The notes beneath the pieces were generated by a model. The model saw only the letters and a program-made list of their open reading frames with translations, did no database searches and was not told the origin of the DNA. The position numbers and the translations under genes were made by a program. DNA of 64,000 nucleotides. Origin: Microbacterium mangrovi (lineage in GTDB: Bacteria; Actinomycetota; Actinomycetes; Actinomycetales; Microbacteriaceae). Shown piece after piece: positions 16,639 through 25,739 of this stretch. The stretch's first letter is position 1. Every line of letters starts with the position of its first letter. The stretch is from contig NZ_JTDK01000001.1 of NCBI RefSeq assembly GCF_000802305.1, forward strand, positions 310,001-374,000, in the 5' to 3' direction.

Positions 16639-17540
16639 GCCGCGACCTCGCTTTCCTGCGGGGCGCCGATGTCGGTGCCGGTGAGATGGACGATGAGCTG
16701 CTGCAGCGAGACCGGGGCCAGTTCGAGTCCGAGCTCGGCGGCGCGCACCCGGTCCTGCTGGTCGAGGCGGCCGTCGACGGTGACCGAGGCCAGTCCGCCG
16801 AGGCGTTCGCGCGCGATCACCGGGCGTCCGGCGACGAACTCCTCGACGACGGCGCTGCGTCCGGCGATGGTGCTCGCCTGCCCGCGCACCTCCTCGGCAT
16901 CCCGATCGAGCAGAACGCGACCGCGATCGATGAGGATCACGTGCTCGAGGAGGTTGGCGACCTCGTCGATCAGGTGCGTGGAGAGCACGACGGTGCGCGG
17001 ATGCTCGGCGTAGTCCTCGAGGAGCCGGTCGTAGAAGATGTGGCGGGCGACGGCATCCAGGCCGAGGTACGGCTCGTCGAAGAACGTGAGCGGTGCGCGG
17101 GAAGCGAGGCCCACGATCACCCCGACCGCGCTGAGCTGCCCGCGCGACAGCTTCTTGATGCGGCGCTTGACCGGAAGACGGAAGTCGTCGATGAGGCGCT
17201 CCGCGAACTCGGCATCCCAGTTCTCGAAGAACCAGGGCGCCGATCGGAACACGTGCAGGGGTGCGAAGTCGTCGGGGTAGTGCTGCGACTCGGCGATGAA
17301 GCAGAGCCGGCGCAGACTGTCGGCGTGCTCGGCGGGCCGGTGCCCGAAGACCTGGACGTCGCCGGCGCTCGGGAACAGCTGACCGGTCATCAGCTGCATG
17401 AGCGTCGTCTTGCCGGCGCCGTTGCGACCGAGGAGGCCGTGGATGCGGTTCTCGTGCAGCGTCAGGTCGATGCCGTCGACGGCCGCGAACGATCCGTAGC
17501 GCTTGGTCAGGCCGCGGGCGGTGACGATGGGCGTGGTCAT
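16635..17540 (-). CDS. ABC transporter ATP-binding protein
   Basis: A 301-residue ATPase subunit with Walker A GRNGAGKTT near residue 38, signature LSRGQLSA, Walker B PLTFFDEPYLGLD and the switch region VLSTHLIDEV. It overlaps the GntR regulator upstream and the membrane protein downstream by four bases each. The C-terminal 80 residues may be regulatory. The transported substrate is not evident. Confidence 0.88.
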   Translation of the reverse strand: MTTPIVTARGLTKRYGSFAAVDGIDLTLHENRIHGLLGRNGAGKTTLMQLMTGQLFPSAGDVQVFGHRPAEHADSLRRLCFIAESQHYPDDFAPLHVFRSAPWFFENWDAEFAERLIDDFRLPVKRRIKKLSRGQLSAVGVIVGLASRAPLTFFDEPYLGLDAVARHIFYDRLLEDYAEHPRTVVLSTHLIDEVANLLEHVILIDRGRVLLDRDAEEVRGQASTIAGRSAVVEEFVAGRPVIARERLGGLASVTVDGRLDQQDRVRAAELGLELAPVSLQQLIVHLTGTDIGAPQESEVAA

Positions 17541-17896
17541 TTCTGGATCCCTTCGGCGCGCACGAGGCCCGCGAGGTCGTCGATGGAGATGCCGAGCTTG
17601 TCGGCTTCGTGGATGAGGGGCCGCACGTAGGCGGCGGTGAAGTCCGCCCGGCGGCGGGCGATGAGGCGGGCGCGTGCGCCGTCGGCCACGAACATGCCGA
17701 TGCCGCGACGCTTGACGAGGATGCCGTCGTCCACGAGCAGGCTCACCCCCTTCAGAGCTGTGGCGGGGTTGATGCGGTGGAACGCGGCGAACTCGTTCGT
17801 GGACGGGATCTGCGTGCCCTCGGGCAGCGTCCCGTCGAGGATGTCGTTCTCGATCTGCTCTGCGATCTGCAGGAAGATCGGCCGCGATTCGTCCAT
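17537..17896 (-). CDS. GntR family regulator, YtrA type
   Basis: A 119-residue regulator consisting of a winged helix-turn-helix (residues about 1-70: PIFLQIAEQIENDIL, INPATALKGVSLLVDDGIL) and a short dimerisation tail, the size of the YtrA subfamily. It is the first gene of an operon with an ABC ATPase and a membrane protein. A perfect 13-bp inverted repeat lies 17 bases before the ATG, so it is very likely autoregulatory. A further in-frame start upstream would place coding sequence across that operator and is rejected. Confidence 0.88.
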   Translation of the reverse strand: MDESRPIFLQIAEQIENDILDGTLPEGTQIPSTNEFAAFHRINPATALKGVSLLVDDGILVKRRGIGMFVADGARARLIARRRADFTAAYVRPLIHEADKLGISIDDLAGLVRAEGIQK

Positions 17897-17912
17897 CGAC
17901 CCTCGTTCGGTT

Positions 17913-17944
17913 GGTTGGTTAGTTACTTCAATAACTAACCAACC
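17913..17944. promoter_or_regulatory. GntR operator, 13-bp perfect inverted repeat
   Basis: GGTTGGTTAGTTA (17913-17925) and its exact reverse complement (17932-17944) flank six bases. The site is A/T-rich against a G/C-rich background and lies between the gntR operon and the divergent antiporter gene, whose predicted -10 element is about 45 bp away. Confidence 0.88.
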
Positions 17945-18000
17945 ATGTGGGCCCACGCTTGTCAACCGCGCTCGCGAACCGGGCTCGGTACGCTCGGAGG

Positions 18001-19185
18001 ATGCAGCCAGATTTCGTGCTGATCGCCCTCGTCGCGGTGCTCGCACCCCTCCTCGGCCGGATCCTGGCGCCCTGGGTGCGCATCCCGGTCGTGGTCTTCG
18101 AGCTGGTGCTGGGCATCATCGTCGGGCCCGCCGTGCTCGGCTGGGTGCACCCGGACGACTTCCTGCACACGCTGTCGCAGTTCGGTCTGGCCATGCTGTT
18201 CTTCGTCGCGGGCACCGAGATGTCGATCCAGTCCCTCGGCGGGCGTACCGGCAGCCGGGCGATCGTCGGCTGGATCATCAGCATCGTCGCGGGCGTCGCC
18301 CTCGGGTTCATCGTGGCGCCCGGCGAAGCCGCGATCATCATCGGCATCGCCCTGGCATCCACCGCGCTCGGCACCCTGCTGCCGATCCTGCGGGACGCAG
18401 GCGAACTCGACACCGCATTCGGCCGCACGATCGGGGCGCTCGGCGCGGTCGGCGAGTTCGGGCCGCTGATCGCGATCTCGATCTTCCTCGGCAGTCGCAG
18501 CCCCGGTGCGGCGACGATCGTGCTGCTGGTCTACCTGCTGATCGCGGCCGGCGCGGTGGTGTGGGCGTTCAAGGCGCCGCAGGGGAGGCTGCACCGGTTC
18601 GTCGCGGCGACCCTGCACACCTCCGGCCAGTTCGCGGTGCGCGTCGTCCTGCTCATTCTCATCGCGCTCGTCACGCTCAGCGTCGTGTTCGGGATCGACA
18701 TGCTGCTGGGCGCATTCACCGCCGGCCTCGTCTGGCGCATGATGATGCGGGATGCCGATCACGCCGACCACGAGGCGGTGGAGAGCAAGATCGAGGCGAT
18801 CGCCTTCGGGTTCCTGGTGCCGATCTTCTTCGTCTACACCGGCGTCACGTTCGACCTGCGGTCGCTGCTGGAGAACCCGCTGCTGCTCGCGATGGTTCCG
18901 GTCGCGCTTCTCGCGCTGTTCGTCGTGCGCGGGCTTCCGTCGATTCTCGCCGCACCGGCCGGGTCGCGGCCGCGCGAGCGGCTGTCGGTCGCGCTCATGG
19001 GGGCCACCGGCCTGCCGATCATCGTCGCGGTCACGAGCATCGGCACCGAGCACAAGCTGATCCCCGCCTCGGCGGCCTCGGTGCTGGTCGGGGCCGGAAT
19101 GCTGTCGGTGCTGCTGTTCCCCATCATCGCCATGGCGCTTCGCGGCGAGCGTGTGACGACGCTGTCGGCGGACGACGAGGTATGA
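18001..19185 (+). CDS. Cation:proton antiporter (CPA2/Kef type)
   Basis: A 394-residue membrane protein with about 12 hydrophobic segments and CPA2 features (FELVLGIIVGPAVLG, FFVAGTEMS, ALASTALGTLLPIL, FFVYTGVTFDL). It would exchange Na+ or K+ for protons across the cytoplasmic membrane. No RCK/TrkA regulatory domain is attached. TACGCT ends six bases before ATG 18001, matching the leaderless pattern; the purine-rich stretch directly touching the ATG would be badly spaced as a ribosome-binding site. The next gene overlaps its stop. Confidence 0.85.
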   Translation: MQPDFVLIALVAVLAPLLGRILAPWVRIPVVVFELVLGIIVGPAVLGWVHPDDFLHTLSQFGLAMLFFVAGTEMSIQSLGGRTGSRAIVGWIISIVAGVALGFIVAPGEAAIIIGIALASTALGTLLPILRDAGELDTAFGRTIGALGAVGEFGPLIAISIFLGSRSPGAATIVLLVYLLIAAGAVVWAFKAPQGRLHRFVAATLHTSGQFAVRVVLLILIALVTLSVVFGIDMLLGAFTAGLVWRMMMRDADHADHEAVESKIEAIAFGFLVPIFFVYTGVTFDLRSLLENPLLLAMVPVALLALFVVRGLPSILAAPAGSRPRERLSVALMGATGLPIIVAVTSIGTEHKLIPASAASVLVGAGMLSVLLFPIIAMALRGERVTTLSADDEV

Positions 19186-19730
19186 GCCCGGCGGCGTCGG
19201 AGGGGCCCGCCGCACCGGGGCCGTCCGCGCAGGTCGCGGCGATCGTCGACGACGTGCGGCGGGAGCTGGCCGGGTACCCGAGGCAACGGCTGGGCGCGAC
19301 GCGGCCGGCACGCCGGATTCTCGGGGTGCTGCGTTCCGAGCGGATCGTGCCAGCGGGCGACGTGTGGCATCTGGGCGCGATCCTGGTGCGCTGCGACGGC
19401 CCGGCGGCGGAGGGGCTGCTCGCCACGGGGGAGATCCTGCGGGCGCGGGCCGAGGTGCGCCGCGGCTTCGCCGCCGAGTCCCAGCGCGCCCGCGCCGCAC
19501 GCGCGGCGGCGGCGCGGAGGGGCGGGTTCGCGGAGGGCGAGACGGTGCACGTCGACGCCGTGCCGATCGATGCGGCCCGGCTCGCCGCCGAGGGGGCATC
19601 CGGCCCGGTGGGCGTGGCCGCCGACGGGTCGCTGACCGTGCGGTGGAGGCGCACCGGTGCGGCCGTGCCGCTGCGGCCGTACCTGACCGAGCGCATCGAC
19701 CTGCTGGAGCATCCCGCCCCGGGCGCGTGA
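19182..19730 (+). CDS. Conserved hypothetical protein coupled to the antiporter
   Basis: A 182-residue, Arg- and Ala-rich soluble protein that I cannot assign to a family. Its N-terminal half (WHLGAILVRCDGPAAEGLL, ATGEILRAR) and C-terminal half (GFAEGETVHVDAVPID, DGSLTVRWRRTGAAVPLRPYLTERIDLL) are separated by a helical Arg/Ala stretch. There is no signal peptide or membrane segment. The ATGA overlap with the antiporter gene suggests co-expression, and a role connected with it is possible but unproven. Confidence 0.7.
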   Translation: MSPAASEGPAAPGPSAQVAAIVDDVRRELAGYPRQRLGATRPARRILGVLRSERIVPAGDVWHLGAILVRCDGPAAEGLLATGEILRARAEVRRGFAAESQRARAARAAAARRGGFAEGETVHVDAVPIDAARLAAEGASGPVGVAADGSLTVRWRRTGAAVPLRPYLTERIDLLEHPAPGA

Positions 19731-19781
19731 GTCAGGGCCGCCCAGCCGGATGTCGGCGGCCCGAATTAGACTCGGAGGGCT

Positions 19782-22238
19782 ATGGCATCCACCCCGATCA
19801 TCGTGAGTCCCTCCGGTTCTGTGCCGCCCGCGCGCGGCGATTCCGCGCGCCCCGACGCCGACCTCCTCGAGGGGCTCAACCCCCAGCAGCGCGAGGCGGT
19901 CGTCTACCGCGGCCCGGCGCTGCTGATCGTCGCGGGCGCCGGATCCGGCAAGACCCGCGTCCTCACGCACCGGATCGCGTCGCTGCTGCGCGGGCGCGAG
20001 GCGTGGCCCAGCCAGATCCTCGCGATCACGTTCACCAACAAGGCAGCCGGCGAGATGCGTGAACGCGTGGCGCAGCTGGTCGGCAATGCGTCGCAGGGCA
20101 TGTGGATCTCCACCTTCCACTCCGCGTGCGTGCGCATCCTCCGGCGCGAGGCCGAGCAGTTCGGCTTCACCAAGTCGTTCACCATCTACGACTCGGGCGA
20201 TTCGCGTGCGCTCATCAAGCGGCTCGTCAAAGAGCACGAGGCGGATGCCTTCGGTCATTCGCCGGCGAGCGTGCAGAGCCGCATCTCCAAGCTCAAGAAC
20301 GAGCTCGAAGACGCCGAGTCGTTCGCGCGGCAGGCGAACATGTCCGACCCCGCCGAGCGGGTGTTCGTCGAGGTGTTCGGCGACTACCAGCGGGCGCTGC
20401 GCAAGGCCAACGCCTTCGACTTCGACGACCTGATCGGCCAGACGGTCTACCTCTTCCGGGCGTTCCCGCATGTCGCCGACGTCTACCGCCGTCGCTTCCG
20501 GCACATCCTCGTCGACGAGTACCAGGACACCAACGCGGCCCAGTACGCGCTCATCCACGAGCTCACCCGCCCGGTGCAGGGCCAGGCGCCCGAGCCGTTC
20601 GAGCAGGGCGGCATGATGATCTTCGAGCCGGAGCCGCAGGGCGGCGAGCAGCTGCCCGGGGCATCCCTCACCGTCGTCGGCGACTCCGACCAGTCGATCT
20701 ACGCGTTCCGCGGCGCCGACATCCGCAACATCTCGGAGTTCGAGCGCGACTTCCCCGGTGCCAAGGTGGTGCTGCTCGAGCAGAACTACCGGTCGACGCA
20801 GAACATCCTGGATGCCGCGAACGCCGTCATCCGCAACAACTTCGACCGCAAAGACAAGAAGCTGTGGACCGACGCGGGCGCCGGCGCGAAGATCGTCGGG
20901 TTCACCGGCTACTCGCAGCACGACGAGGCGCAGTTCGTCGCCGAGGAGGTCGAAGCGCTCCATCGCGCCGGCCTCGCGTACAGCGACATGGCGGTGTTCT
21001 ACCGCACCAATTCGCAGTCCCGTGCGCTCGAAGAGATCTTCATCCGGTCCGCCGTGCCGTACCGCATCATGGGCGGGACGCGCTTCTACGAGCGTGCCGA
21101 GATCAAGGACGCCCTGGCCTATCTGACTGCGGTCGCGAACCCCCTCGACGACATGGCGGTGCGTCGCATCCTCAATCGCCCGCGGCGCGGCATCGGGGAT
21201 GTCACCGAGTCCGCGATCGCCCGGTATGCCGACAGCGAGGGCATCTCGTTCCGCGATGCGCTGGCCAATGCGTCGGCGCTCGGCGTCGGCCCGAAGCTGC
21301 AGGCCGCGATCGCGCAGCTCGACGCGGTGCTGGCGGAGGCGTCCGAGGTGATGCTGCCGGCCACCGGAGAGCTGGCTTCGCCCACCGCGGTGGCCGACGG
21401 CCTCGCGATGCTGCTGGAGAAGAGCGGGTACCGCCAGGCGCTGCGTGCCAGCAAGGACCCGCAAGACGAGGCCCGTCTCGAGAACCTCGACGAGATGGTG
21501 GCGGTCGCCCGCGAGTTCGCGCGCAACAACCCCGAGGGCACGGTCGTCGACTTCCTCGCCGAGGTGGCCCTGGTCGCCGACAGCGACGACCTCGATGACG
21601 AAGCCGGCCAGGTGTCGCTCATGACCCTGCACACGGCGAAGGGTCTCGAGTACGAGGCCGTGTTCGTCACCGGTGTCGAAGAAGACCTGATCCCGCACCG
21701 GATCTCGGCGAACGAGCCGGGTGGTCCCGCCGAAGAGCGCCGGCTGTTCTACGTGGGGGTCACGCGTGCCCGCAAGCGGCTGCACCTGTCGCTCGCGATG
21801 ACCCGCGCCCAGTTCGGCGAGATCTCGGTGGCGATGCCGAGCCGGTTCCTGCAGGAGATCCCCGCCGAGCTCATCGACTGGCGGCAGTCGCCCGGTGACG
21901 TCAACGGGCGCGGCGGCACCCAGTCACGCGCGCTGAACGCCCGCGGTCAACGCAGCGGATCGGGCAACTGGAACTCGCGCCTGCGGCACGACGACCCGCC
22001 CGCCCTCAAGCCGCGCTCGACGTCGCTGGAGAAGTTCCCCAACCGCATCCCCGCGAAGGTCCGCGACAACGGCGACATGGTACTCGCCGCCGGCGACCGG
22101 ATCCGCCACGAGGACTTCGGCGAGGGCAGGGTGGATGCCGTCACCGGCGAGGGCGCCAAGCGCGTCGCACACGTGCGGTTCGACACCGCCGGCGCCAAGA
22201 AGCTGCTGATCAAGATCGCCCCCATCGAAAAGCTCTGA
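19782..22238 (+). CDS. pcrA: ATP-dependent DNA helicase, UvrD/PcrA family
   Basis: An 818-residue superfamily 1A 3'-5' helicase acting in nucleotide excision repair, replication restart and displacement of recombinase. Walker A is GAGSGKT near residues 52-58, motif II LVDEYQDTN, motif III GDSDQSIYAFRGAD, and the C-terminal motifs TLHTAKGLEYEAV and YVGVTRARKR are intact. A serine/proline-rich linker leads to a C-terminal Tudor-like domain (DRIRHEDFGEG) that contacts RNA polymerase in PcrA and UvrD1. A 30-residue disordered N-terminal extension precedes the helicase core. The symbol rests on the PcrA-type C-terminus. Confidence 0.92.
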   Translation: MASTPIIVSPSGSVPPARGDSARPDADLLEGLNPQQREAVVYRGPALLIVAGAGSGKTRVLTHRIASLLRGREAWPSQILAITFTNKAAGEMRERVAQLVGNASQGMWISTFHSACVRILRREAEQFGFTKSFTIYDSGDSRALIKRLVKEHEADAFGHSPASVQSRISKLKNELEDAESFARQANMSDPAERVFVEVFGDYQRALRKANAFDFDDLIGQTVYLFRAFPHVADVYRRRFRHILVDEYQDTNAAQYALIHELTRPVQGQAPEPFEQGGMMIFEPEPQGGEQLPGASLTVVGDSDQSIYAFRGADIRNISEFERDFPGAKVVLLEQNYRSTQNILDAANAVIRNNFDRKDKKLWTDAGAGAKIVGFTGYSQHDEAQFVAEEVEALHRAGLAYSDMAVFYRTNSQSRALEEIFIRSAVPYRIMGGTRFYERAEIKDALAYLTAVANPLDDMAVRRILNRPRRGIGDVTESAIARYADSEGISFRDALANASALGVGPKLQAAIAQLDAVLAEASEVMLPATGELASPTAVADGLAMLLEKSGYRQALRASKDPQDEARLENLDEMVAVAREFARNNPEGTVVDFLAEVALVADSDDLDDEAGQVSLMTLHTAKGLEYEAVFVTGVEEDLIPHRISANEPGGPAEERRLFYVGVTRARKRLHLSLAMTRAQFGEISVAMPSRFLQEIPAELIDWRQSPGDVNGRGGTQSRALNARGQRSGSGNWNSRLRHDDPPALKPRSTSLEKFPNRIPAKVRDNGDMVLAAGDRIRHEDFGEGRVDAVTGEGAKRVAHVRFDTAGAKKLLIKIAPIEKL

Positions 22239-22357
22239 GACGCGGCTCGACCAGCCTCCCTTTTGCTGATAGGAAGATCGCAGCGCACGATCCATCTCTC
22301 GTGCCGCGGCCCAGGTTCGGCGGACCTCGGCGCAGATCGTGATCGTGGAGGCGAAGC

Positions 22358-24457
22358 GTGGGGTCATCGGTGCGGCCGACGGTGGGGAAGATCTCCGTCT
22401 CGGCGGTCATGGTCGGTGTGCTGCTCCTGACCGGGATCGGGTCGGCGCAGGCCGCGGGGACGACGGGAACAGCGAGCATGTCCGGACGCGTCACCGACCA
22501 GGTCACAGGAGACCCGATCGCCGGTGAAACGGTGTCGGCGTCCTCGCCGTACTACCGCAACGGCTCCGCGGTCACCGACGCCGACGGAAGGTACACGATC
22601 TCCGGGTTGGATGCCGGGTCGTACACCGTCAAGTTCTCCGGGGATGCCACACACGCGGTCGAGTACTGGAAGAACCAGGTCGCCAGGACCACGGCGACCC
22701 CGGTTCAGACCACCTCGGGCGCCACAGTCGGCGGCATCGATGCCGCGCTGCCTCGGGCGGCGACGGTGGCGGGGCACGTCACACGATCGGATACCGGGGC
22801 CCCGGTGCAGGGCGTGTATGTGACCGTTTCCGATTCTGACGGCGTCGTCACCGGACGAGACACTGCAGCCGATGGCAGCTACAGCCTTCCGGGCATCCCG
22901 CCCGGGACATACACTGTGGAGTTCGAGGATGACTGGTACTCAGCACCGCCTGGTCAAGACCTCGTGCGACAGTACTGGCACGGCACGGACTCGACGGTCA
23001 AGATCGCCCCGCTCACTCTGGCTCCCGACGAGACGCGTTCTGACATCGATGCTGTTCTGGTGCCGGCGGCCCACATCAAGGGAACCGTTTCGGAGGCGGA
23101 CACAGGTGCACCGGTCCCGTACGCCGATCTCACTGTCTCCGGGCCCGACAGCGCATCCGGCGGCACGACCGACGCGAACGGTCACTACGACATCGGCGGG
23201 CTCCTGGCCGGTCCGTACACCGTCACTGTGCGGCCCCGACGCACGACGGGCGTCGCAAACGATGCGCTCCCAGGCTCCGGTGCAGTGTCGGTCGACACCG
23301 GGGAAGCATCCACCTTGGACATCCCGCTGGCGTCGGGCGGCCATATTTCGGGATCGTTCGCGATCGAGTACCCGACGATTCCGGGCGATTGGGCGCGCGT
23401 CACCGCGTTCCGGCTGGTCGGATCGAGCTGGCTCACACAGGAGGCGGATGCTGTTCCGCCCTCTTTCACGCTCGGTGACGGCTATGGAACCGGGGCGCTG
23501 CCGCCCGGGCAGTACATCGTCAAGTTCGAATACACGCAGCGTTGCAGCAAGTATTGGGACGGCGCGTTCACCCAGGCTACGGCGAAACGGATCACCGTGA
23601 CCGCGCACCATACGGTGAGCAATATCGCGGCGTACCTGACCCTCAGGTGCACCAATCCGGCCATTGGACCGGGCGCTGTCGGCATCTCGGGTGTTCCCGC
23701 GGCCGGAGCGAAGCTGACCGCCTGGACGACGAGTTGGAAACCGGACGCCGTCGCCTTCACATATCAGTGGTACTCGGTTTCCGGCACCACCTCCACCGCC
23801 ATCAGGGGCGCGACGGGCCGTACCTTCACGCCGACCTCCGCCCAGGTCGGCAGGGGGATCAAGGTCGTGGCCCGCGGAAAGCTGCCCGGGACTGCGTCGG
23901 TCTCTCGCACCTCTGCGGTCACCAAGAGAGTCGCCGCCGCCGCGGTTCCGACGATCAGCGGCATCCGTGCGGTCGGCTACCGGGTCACCGCCGTCCACGG
24001 CAGCTGGACAAGCGGGACGACGTTCTCCTACTCGTGGTACGCCGACGGCTCCTACATCCCGGGAAGCTCCGGCGCGACGCATGCCTCCCTGACTCTGACG
24101 ACGGCGCAGCGCGGCAGGCAGATCTCGGTTCGAGTGACGGGGTCGAAGCCCGGTTACGCGACGGTGTCGAAGACGAGTGCCCGCACGGCGAAGGTGGCCC
24201 AGACGGCGGCGCCGACGATCACCGGCACCCGCGCCGTCGACGACGTGCTCACCGCCCACCCGGGTGTGTGGACCGCTGGCACGAAATTCGCGTACCGCTG
24301 GTACGCGAACGGTGTCGTGATCCCGGGCGCCACGGTCTCCACGTTCAAGGTCACATCGGCGCAGCGGGGCAAGGCGATCAAGGTGGTCGTGACCGGCCTT
24401 CTGACCGGGTACGCGACGATCTCCCGCACCTCGGCCCCCACGGCGCGCATCACCTAA
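22358..24457 (+). CDS. Secreted multidomain protein: CarboxypepD-like and Ig-like modules (paralogue 1)
   Basis: A 699-residue exported protein with a signal peptide (residues about 1-33, cleavage after SAQA) and no visible sorting motif or membrane anchor. The first 430 or so residues hold several carboxypeptidase-regulatory-like beta-sandwich domains (SGRVTDQVTGDPIAGETV, DGRYTISGLDAGSYTVKF). The last 270 hold three roughly 80-residue Ig-like modules with the signature TFSYSWYADG, TSAQRGKAIKVVVTG, GYATISRTSAPTA. The GTG at 22358 follows GGAGGCGAAG. Two paralogues lie directly downstream. A cell-surface or adhesive role is plausible but not shown. Confidence 0.85.
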   Translation: MGSSVRPTVGKISVSAVMVGVLLLTGIGSAQAAGTTGTASMSGRVTDQVTGDPIAGETVSASSPYYRNGSAVTDADGRYTISGLDAGSYTVKFSGDATHAVEYWKNQVARTTATPVQTTSGATVGGIDAALPRAATVAGHVTRSDTGAPVQGVYVTVSDSDGVVTGRDTAADGSYSLPGIPPGTYTVEFEDDWYSAPPGQDLVRQYWHGTDSTVKIAPLTLAPDETRSDIDAVLVPAAHIKGTVSEADTGAPVPYADLTVSGPDSASGGTTDANGHYDIGGLLAGPYTVTVRPRRTTGVANDALPGSGAVSVDTGEASTLDIPLASGGHISGSFAIEYPTIPGDWARVTAFRLVGSSWLTQEADAVPPSFTLGDGYGTGALPPGQYIVKFEYTQRCSKYWDGAFTQATAKRITVTAHHTVSNIAAYLTLRCTNPAIGPGAVGISGVPAAGAKLTAWTTSWKPDAVAFTYQWYSVSGTTSTAIRGATGRTFTPTSAQVGRGIKVVARGKLPGTASVSRTSAVTKRVAAAAVPTISGIRAVGYRVTAVHGSWTSGTTFSYSWYADGSYIPGSSGATHASLTLTTAQRGRQISVRVTGSKPGYATVSKTSARTAKVAQTAAPTITGTRAVDDVLTAHPGVWTAGTKFAYRWYANGVVIPGATVSTFKVTSAQRGKAIKVVVTGLLTGYATISRTSAPTARIT

Positions 24458-25617
24458 CCCCTGCGTTCACCGTCACCGGCAAGATCTCGGTTCCGGCATC
24501 CGCGTCCGCCGCGCGTCCCGAGGTGCGCCTCATGGTGGCGGACCAGCCCACGGGATACTCCCGATGGAAGGATGCCGATCCCGAGCTGACCGCGGTCGCG
24601 AAGTCCGACGGCACGTATTCGATTGCCGGCGTTCCGGCGGGCACGTACACCGCCTACTTCGACGACAGCGCATGGTCGGGCGCGGTCGCGCCCCAGTACT
24701 ACGGAGGCACGCCCAACATCAGCCTCGCGAAGCCCTTCGTCGTCGGCTCGGCGGCGACGACCACGGTGAGCGCGACGCTCGCGCGCGGCGCGTCGGTGTC
24801 GGGGAAGATCACCGACTCATCCGGCAAGCTCGTTCCCGACTCGGCGGCTCGGGTGGCACTGAAGCTCACCGTCGACGGCAAGACCGTCTGGCAGTGGGGT
24901 GCGATCCCGACGGACCCGACGGGGACATTCTCCGAGAAGGGTCTGCCCGCGGGCACGTACGCCGTCGGGTACGCCGCAGACGTGGGTTTCGCCGACAGCT
25001 ACTACGGCGGCGGCCATTCGTTCGACACCGCGACGAACTTCGTGCTCACGGCGGGGTCCTCCAAGACCGGGGTGAACGGTGTCCTGCTCAGGCTGCTCAC
25101 GGCGCCCACCCCGACGATCACCGGTACGCGGTCGGTCGGCTCGACGCTGACGGCGCACGCCGGCGCCTGGACGACCGGGGCCGCGCTCACGTACCAGTGG
25201 TTCGCGAACGGCGTCTACATCACCGGCTCGACCTCCACGCATCCCACCCTCGCGCTGACGGGCGCGCAGAAGGGCAAGCAGATCTCGGTGAAGGTCACCG
25301 GAAAGAAGTCCGGCTATGCGGCGGCGTCGCGTACGAGCGCCCGCACGGCGAAGATCGCGCTCACCGCGGTCCCGACGATCACCGGGATCCGGACCGTCGG
25401 GTCGACGCTGACGGCGCACCCCGGCACCTGGACGGCCGGCACCGTCTTCACGTACCGCTGGTACGCGAGCGGGGTCGCGATCTCCGGGGCGACGCAGCCG
25501 ACCGTGACACTGACCTCCCTGCAACGCGGCAAGACGGTCAAGGTCGTGGTCACCGGGTCCGATCCCGGATACCAGACGATCTCGCGGGCCTCGGCATCCA
25601 CCGCCGCGATCGGCTGA
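24458..25617 (+). pseudogene. 5'-truncated paralogue 2 of the secreted multidomain protein
   Basis: Immediately after the stop of paralogue 1, in another frame, the sequence reads FTVTGKISVPASAS and continues through two CarboxypepD-like domains and two Ig-like modules to a normal stop. Aligned to paralogue 3 it begins at the equivalent of residue about 143, so the signal peptide, the first domain, the start codon and the promoter are all missing. The first in-frame ATG (24532) lies inside a domain. I infer a deletion that removed the intergenic region and the 5' end. A frameshifted extension of paralogue 1 is the alternative. Confidence 0.75.
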
Positions 25618-25739
25618 ACCGGACCGCTCCGTCTCGTTACCCCTTGCGGCCACGGGTCGCAGGGGTCTATACATATCCCAACATCAACAGAACGCCGCGC
25701 TGCTGGGGAGCGCACGGCACGAACAACCGGGGAGTCTTC

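Noticed and set aside
25618..25739. Terminator between secreted paralogues 2 and 3
   Set aside because: The CCCTTGCG/CGCAGGG pairing near 25640-25662 has a bulge and no T run; too weak to list.
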